Of a DNA stretch of 25,715 bases, positions 22,758-25,715 are shown piece after piece. The position numbers were made by a program, and so were the translations under genes. Under the pieces are notes generated by a model that did not search any database, had not been told where the DNA came from, and saw only the letters and a program-made list of their open reading frames with translations. Each line of letters opens with the position of its first letter. The stretch's first letter is position 1. This DNA comes from a virus, in IMG/VR virus record IMGVR_UViG_3300005078_000034, positions 1-25,715 of that record. One strand, given 5' to 3'.

Positions 22758-23044
22758 CGAAACACCGTTTTTTTAATTTTATAGCTGCCCCCTCTTAGCA
22801 CAAAGTTAATCGTAGTGCAAGGTTTTTTTTGCACTGAGCGAAAATAATTGCAGACAAAAAAATGCCCTTTGCCTATTTTTTTTCTTGACATCTTGATTAT
22901 CTTAATACACATTGTAATCAAACAAAGGGAAAAACCACCAACCGCCCCGCTCCGGCGGGGCACCATAAAATCAACCCGGTCAAGGGGAACGCTGAGCCGG
23001 GAAAAACTTTAGCCCTAAGCCGGGGCGACACAAAAGGAGGAATT
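22758..23044. promoter_or_regulatory. Divergent control region and leader without a gene
   Basis: 287 bases lie between the leftward small-gene block and the rightward cysteine-rich gene. The part 22760-22930 is strongly A+T rich and carries several inverted repeats. AGTGCAA/TTGCACT is at 22814-22835 (7-bp arms, 8-base loop), TTGATTA/TAATCAA at 22893-22921, and CCCTTTG/CAAAGGG at 22865-22871 and 22923-22929. A TTGACA hexamer is at 22885-22890 and TGTAAT at 22913-22918 on the plus strand, but their spacing (22) is wrong, so no promoter is firmly called. TATAAA on the minus strand near 22780 could serve the leftward genes. The part 22930-23044 is a GC-rich leader. Confidence 0.5.
22944..23027 (+). 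promoter_or_regulatory. Structured 5' leader of the plus-strand gene
   Basis: The leader holds a strong hairpin, GCCCCGC (22944-22950), loop TCCG, GCGGGGC (22955-22961), and a second stem CCCGG (22975-22979) with CCGGG (22997-23001). CGCCCCG at 22943-22949 can instead pair with CGGGGCG at 23021-23027, seven bases that lie shortly before the ribosome site AAAGGAGG. The two foldings exclude each other, as in RNA switches or attenuators. No known riboswitch class is recognised. Confidence 0.42.
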
Positions 23045-23278
23045 ATGGGATACATCGTAGACGGCATAGAAGTTTACACCATGCCTAGGGAAACCTTCGA
23101 ATTCGCAAATCCGTGCTCAGATCATGGTGGGCACGAATTTGCAGAAAAAATCTGCGCACATTGTGGCCGTGACTTTTGTTTCAATTGTTGCGGCCGGACG
23201 AACGTCCATGAAGGGGGGAAGTATCTCCCCGACTTCATGACCTGCCCTAATTGCGGGCAGGATTACTATGAGGGTTAG
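23045..23278 (+). CDS. Cysteine-rich zinc-binding-like moron protein (77 aa)
   Basis: The only well supported gene on the plus strand. ATG at 23045 has AAAGGAGG five to six bases upstream, the best ribosome site of this area. Eight cysteines at 24, 37, 40, 45, 48, 49, 67 and 70 form CAHCGRDFCFNCCG and TCPNCGQDYY, resembling treble-clef or zinc-ribbon modules that bind two metal ions. No family name can be given. Own control region, structured leader and terminator make it an independent cassette (a moron), often expressed from a prophage or late in infection to alter the host. Nothing in the protein tells its target. Confidence 0.8.
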   Translation: MGYIVDGIEVYTMPRETFEFANPCSDHGGHEFAEKICAHCGRDFCFNCCGRTNVHEGGKYLPDFMTCPNCGQDYYEG

Positions 23279-23313
23279 CTTAGGCTTTAAAAGAATATTT
23301 GAGTTGAAGAATT

Positions 23314-23341
23314 CCGGGGGCCTCGCGCCCCCGGTTTTTTT
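23314..23341 (+). terminator. Rho-independent terminator of plus-strand gene
   Basis: An eight-base stem CCGGGGGC/GCCCCCGG (23314-23321 and 23327-23334) with a five-base loop is followed by seven T (23335-23341). It lies 35 bases after the stop at 23278. On the minus strand there is no T run after the stem, so it acts mainly rightward. Confidence 0.9.
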
Positions 23342-23374
23342 GCTCATGCCTCGCCACGCTCAAGCATGGCAGCG

Positions 23375-23587
23375 TCAATGCCGCCGGAATGCATCCAAAT
23401 CGAGCGATCCAGGCTCGCACAGATTTCGCCGTACGCTTTCCCCTATTTTTCTCCATGTCAGTGCGTCCTCAAGATCCTCGCTCCTGACACACACCCATGG
23501 AGTAAAATCCTCATCCCCGATATCCTCGATCGAAAAGAAGGTCAGCAAAAACCGCAGCCTGTCGGCGTCAGTTGTGTATTTAGGCAT
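23375..23587 (-). CDS. Hypothetical protein (70 aa)
   Basis: Start placed at ATG 23587 with GGAG about ten bases upstream; an in-frame TTG nine bases earlier has poorer spacing. Begins MPKYTTDADRLRFLLTFF and contains WVCVRSEDLEDALTWRKIGE; a soluble, charged protein that looks like many small phage proteins with a DADRLR.L motif. Function unknown. A six-base inverted repeat CAGGTA/TACCTG (23627-23643) lies in the 60-base gap upstream. Its end faces the terminator of the plus-strand gene. Confidence 0.6.
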   Translation of the reverse strand: MPKYTTDADRLRFLLTFFSIEDIGDEDFTPWVCVRSEDLEDALTWRKIGESVRRNLCEPGSLDLDAFRRH

Positions 23588-23647
23588 AGTAATCAAACTC
23601 CATGCGACTCGTTGTCGCGTTGTGACCAGGTAAAAACTACCTGATAA

Positions 23648-23917
23648 TTAATGGTTAGAGCGCAGTTCTTCCATGCACTCTAATGCACCAGCTTTCTTTC
23701 CTGCGGCATAGGTTCCGTACTGCTGCTGGTGCTTCATTGCGATTGCCTCACACACATTCGCGCACGCATCGCGCTCTGCCTCAATCATCCTCATCACTTC
23801 GGCATGAATTTCAGTCAGCGTTCGTTGCGCCATCCAGTCATCGGTGTCGTGGTCGCGGCCTTCCATGCCCTCGGCATATGCTTCGTTCCAGTAGCGCTCT
23901 AACAATGCATTCAACAT
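23648..23917 (-). CDS. Hypothetical helical protein (89 aa)
   Basis: ATG at 23917 with GAGGA seven bases upstream. The protein is helical and charged, with a central motif MIEAERDACANVCEAIAMKH that is widespread in small phage proteins of unknown role (ERDACA..CE). It has three cysteines, two in CANVC. No membrane segment. It lies 21 bases after the 80-residue gene. Confidence 0.65.
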   Translation of the reverse strand: MLNALLERYWNEAYAEGMEGRDHDTDDWMAQRTLTEIHAEVMRMIEAERDACANVCEAIAMKHQQQYGTYAAGKKAGALECMEELRSNH

Positions 23918-23938
23918 CGCTCGTTCCTCGCCTGGTAG

Positions 23939-24181
23939 TTATCCGCCTATCCTGGCTAACCCGGTAATACTGATTTGCTCGGGCATCAATTTACACCCGA
24001 TAGCTGCGCCTGTATCTTCCGCAATCTCCATGCGCAGGTCCTCAACACTGTTCGACGTCAGCCTTGGTCTAAATGCATACACCCCATCGCCGTAGATGGG
24101 CATTTTACCCGGTATGTTCGCAACCCAGCAAACATGCCATGTCTGTCTGTACCCAGCGGCGGATAATAACTTGTTCAGCAT
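23939..24181 (-). CDS. Hypothetical protein (80 aa)
   Basis: ATG at 24181 overlaps the endolysin gene by seven bases, with AGGA about ten bases upstream. A small mixed alpha/beta protein: beta-like start (TWHVCWVANIPGKMPIYGDG), a helix (SVEDLRMEIAEDTGAAIGCK) and a beta end (ISITGLARIGG). No known family. The overlap suggests translation coupled to the endolysin. Confidence 0.62.
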   Translation of the reverse strand: MLNKLLSAAGYRQTWHVCWVANIPGKMPIYGDGVYAFRPRLTSNSVEDLRMEIAEDTGAAIGCKLMPEQISITGLARIGG

Positions 24182-24693
24182 TGCTTACTCATCCTAACCG
24201 CCCGGTTCACCCACCCGAGCAGAAATTTTTTCATCCCCGGCCGCTTCTGGCACAGCGCCGCGTAATATGCCACCCGCCGCATCCCATAGGCCGCCAGGAA
24301 CCACCGCGGTTCCACCTCCTTCAGTGCCGCCGCGGTCCGGGCCCCGCACACCCCATCCACCGCCACCCCGACAAGGTTCTGTGCCGTCTTGACCGCCAGA
24401 ACCACTCCGGCGTTCACCGCATAGTCGAAGACCGCCTCGGCTATGGCCTGACACGGCAGCAGGTCCCCGCAAACCGGGCGCCAGAAATTCCGGTGGTAAA
24501 ACTCCGCCACCAGATCCGCCGGGACCGCATCCGGCCCGTCCCTGTCGATCACCGCCCAACCAGGCCAGTCCGGCCACCGCCTCCGGGAAATCCCGGCGTA
24601 GGTCATACCGCCCGGATCCCCGTCCACCTTGTGGAGGCGATACCCGCCCTCATTGTCGATCACCCTGGCCAACGCCGCTTTGAAGTCCGCCAT
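24175..24693 (-). CDS. Endolysin, GH108 N-acetylmuramidase type (172 aa)
   Basis: Cleaves the glycan strands of peptidoglycan to release progeny. Start chosen at ATG 24693, with GGAGGG five bases upstream; a TTG further upstream is not needed. Residues 10-18 hold the motif RVIDNEGGY with Glu15 as the expected catalytic acid, and residues 26-36 hold DPGGMTYAGIS, the second hallmark of glycoside hydrolase family 108. The C-terminal half (QNLVGVAVDGVCGARTAAAL, then a basic end) matches the peptidoglycan-binding region usual in this family. Length is typical. There is no signal peptide or membrane anchor, so a holin is required. The 5' neighbour is a small basic protein gene. Confidence 0.9.
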   Translation of the reverse strand: MADFKAALARVIDNEGGYRLHKVDGDPGGMTYAGISRRRWPDWPGWAVIDRDGPDAVPADLVAEFYHRNFWRPVCGDLLPCQAIAEAVFDYAVNAGVVLAVKTAQNLVGVAVDGVCGARTAAALKEVEPRWFLAAYGMRRVAYYAALCQKRPGMKKFLLGWVNRAVRMSKQC

Positions 24694-24718
24694 TATGCCC
24701 TCCATCCATGTTTTTTTG

Positions 24719-24877
24719 CTATCGCCCAACAAATTTTTTACGCCTGTTGAGCGCGCGCTGTTTTGTTTTGTCGAGTTCGTTTTTATGCGTCAACGTGTGT
24801 TTGTAGTATAGGTGATACCATATTTTGCTGTTGACGCAAAAGGCAACAAGCCTATCGATCAGCCTCGGCGCCGTCAT
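24719..24877 (-). CDS. Small basic protein (52 aa)
   Basis: A frame from ATG 24877, which shares TGATG with the stop of the preceding gene. The product starts MTAPRLIDRLVAFCVNSKIW and ends with a basic stretch (KQRALNRRKKFVGR), so it may bind nucleic acid. It fills an otherwise empty 180-base gap before the endolysin. The DNA also contains a 9-bp inverted repeat TGCGTCAAC/GTTGACGCA (24786-24794 and 24830-24838). Not recognised. Confidence 0.5.
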   Translation of the reverse strand: MTAPRLIDRLVAFCVNSKIWYHLYYKHTLTHKNELDKTKQRALNRRKKFVGR

Positions 24878-25062
24878 CACAGCACACAATCCCTAACAAC
24901 AGTAACCCGCTCAACAATCCTAACGTCAAGGTCCGGGAATCGCCTTTTTTGCATCCTTTTGATCTTGTTCGCCTCTTCGAGATCGGATGGCTTGCAAAGC
25001 ATATCTTTCCATCCTGACCAGTCTTTATACTGGACTATAAATTCTTTTGTTACGCTGCTCAT
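24877..25062 (-). CDS. Hypothetical small protein (61 aa)
   Basis: Start at ATG 25062, within TGATG with the previous stop and GGAGGT seven bases upstream; an earlier in-frame ATG at 25086 is less likely. Contains FIVQYKDWSGWKDMLCKPSD and LEEANKIKRMQKRRFPDLDV then RIVERVTVV, a compact alpha/beta pattern seen in small unnamed phage proteins. Function unknown. Confidence 0.66.
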   Translation of the reverse strand: MSSVTKEFIVQYKDWSGWKDMLCKPSDLEEANKIKRMQKRRFPDLDVRIVERVTVVRDCVL

Positions 25063-25271
25063 CACGGCACCTCCACGATTTCCCAATCACCGCCGCCAAG
25101 AAACACACATTCCTTTTCCACGATAAAGATATCATATCCAGTATCGTCAGTAATCCAGAACCCCGGATCCACGCTGTTGGCCGTCTCCTCTTTTTTGATT
25201 TCTTAGAGCTTGCCCTCGGTTAAATCCTCTAAAAAATCATCATATCGGCTTTTAATTTTTGCATATTTCAT
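25062..25271 (-). pseudogene. Small phage gene interrupted by an in-frame TAA (22 + 46 codons)
   Basis: ATG at 25271 has GGAGGG seven bases upstream and encodes MKYAKIKSRYDDFLEDLTEG then KL, followed by TAA at 25203-25205. The same frame continues without interruption for 46 more codons (EIKKEETANSVDPGFWITDD, then TGYDIFIVEKECVFLGGGDW and EIVEVP) and ends with a TGA that overlaps the next start. Coding character and neighbour spacing are preserved on both sides, so a single substitution (for example from AAA, CAA or GAA) is the simplest explanation. A sequencing error, readthrough, or restart at the GTG at codon 34 are alternatives. No family is recognised. Confidence 0.6.
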
Positions 25272-25470
25272 TGTTGTTCCCTCCCTTTTTTTTGTAATGG
25301 GCACAAAAAAAATCTTTGTGTGTCTCGACAGTCTCTATAACGCACCCATCCCAACCACCCCTACAAATAATGTCCACATCGTCGCCGTCATTAAGGCCGG
25401 TGCAGTCGCCATATTCGCCTGCAAAACCTGTTTTATGCCGACTCCAAAAATCACATTCAGAACACCTCAT
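25252..25470 (-). CDS. Cysteine-rich small protein (72 aa)
   Basis: Start at ATG 25470, overlapping the previous stop as ATGA; an upstream in-frame start would lie inside that gene. The order MRCSECDFWSRHKTG, GDCTGLND, ICRGGWDGCV, FFCAHYKKK gives six cysteines and resembles the same metal-binding phage family as the gene at 15657-15941 (CxxCxxW start). Function unknown. It overlaps the following gene's start by 20 bases. Confidence 0.7.
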   Translation of the reverse strand: MRCSECDFWSRHKTGFAGEYGDCTGLNDGDDVDIICRGGWDGCVIETVETHKDFFCAHYKKKGGNNNEICKN

Positions 25471-25715
25471 TTGGACGCCCTCCTTAGTCTTTCCACCACA
25501 GCCGCTTTCTGCTCCTCGGTCATTACCCTTTTTTTCCGGCTCGGGTCTTTGCCTAACCTGAACGGCCACAAAGGGCATAACTCAACCAGACAGTTTTTAA
25601 TTTCGTCGTAGCTATAGCAAGAGCACTCCAGGCATTTCCTCCGGATCGCCCTGATGGGTGTTAGCTCCACTTCTTCGATTTTGCCGTCTTTCGTCCCGAT
25701 ATTGTGTTTTAGTGC
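25467..25715 (-). CDS. Cysteine-rich phage protein, start beyond right edge
   Basis: The frame is open to the window edge. A GTG at 25670 would give 67 residues, but coding pattern upstream (IGTKDGKIEE) continues in frame, so the true start may lie outside. The core ELTPIRAIRRKCLECSCYSY, then DEIKNCLVELCPLWPFRLGK is a small family common in phages and prophages (pattern IRaiC..CsgG...eVr.C....CpLypfR.Gk), presumably metal binding. Role unknown. It is linked by ATGA to the next cysteine-rich gene. Confidence 0.72.
   Translation of the reverse strand, partial: ALKHNIGTKDGKIEEVELTPIRAIRRKCLECSCYSYDEIKNCLVELCPLWPFRLGKDPSRKKRVMTEEQKAAVVERLRRASK

Noticed and set aside
22885-22918. Sigma-70 promoter using TTGACA and TGTAAT.
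   Set aside because: The spacer is 22 bases; with normal spacing no acceptable -10 box is present, so only a general control region is called.
23627-23643. Hairpin CAGGTA/TACCTG as a terminator.
   Set aside because: Only six base pairs and no T run on either strand.

Overview
This window is the late (virion and lysis) region of a tailed double-stranded DNA phage or prophage. Almost every gene lies on the minus strand, so it reads from the right edge to the left. Genes are tightly packed, with stop/start overlaps of the ATGA or TGATG type and few gaps. The order small terminase, large terminase, portal, scaffold-like protein, decoration-like protein, major capsid protein, short adaptor, large nozzle-like protein, four internal-virion-like proteins, tail fibre resembles podoviruses built like T7. 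No tape measure, sheath or tube gene of a long-tailed phage is visible. No integrase, repressor, replication gene, tRNA or CRISPR array was seen, so lifestyle cannot be settled. Signal peptides and strong Shine-Dalgarno sites are compatible with a bacterial, probably Gram-negative, host; base composition is mixed and I cannot name the host.

From right to left: (1) 25715-23375 holds small genes around a GH108-type endolysin (24175-24693), including two cysteine-rich proteins and one gene split by an in-frame ochre codon. (2) 23341-22758 holds the only well supported plus-strand gene, a cysteine-rich protein with its own GC-rich structured leader, strong ribosome site and terminator; it looks like a moron. 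(3) 22757-21908 holds four short overlapping genes, one a two-helix membrane protein that may be a holin. (4) 21869-21884 is a perfect 16-bp palindrome matching the bacterial chromosomal parS centromere site, just before the terminase genes. (5) 21854-18023 holds a cysteine-rich protein, both terminase subunits, two unknown proteins and a structural-type protein. (6) 18013-11166 holds the portal, scaffold-like, decoration-like and capsid genes and a head-tail adaptor, with a terminator at 13660-13700 separating the scaffold end from the capsid pair. (7) 11166-3442 holds the nozzle-like protein and a run of proteins probably carried inside the head or ejected. (8) 3240-1 holds a small structural protein, a carbohydrate-binding tail fibre, a small exported protein, two unknown proteins, and the start of a second fibre-like protein that unexpectedly begins with a signal peptide.

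In use, the terminase would cut DNA and drive it through the portal into a capsid shaped by the scaffold; adaptor and nozzle would close the head; internal proteins would leave with the DNA at infection; the fibre would bind surface glycans; and the endolysin with a small membrane protein would open the cell. The most unusual item is the parS site, which suggests the phage genome can be bound by the host chromosome-segregation protein ParB.
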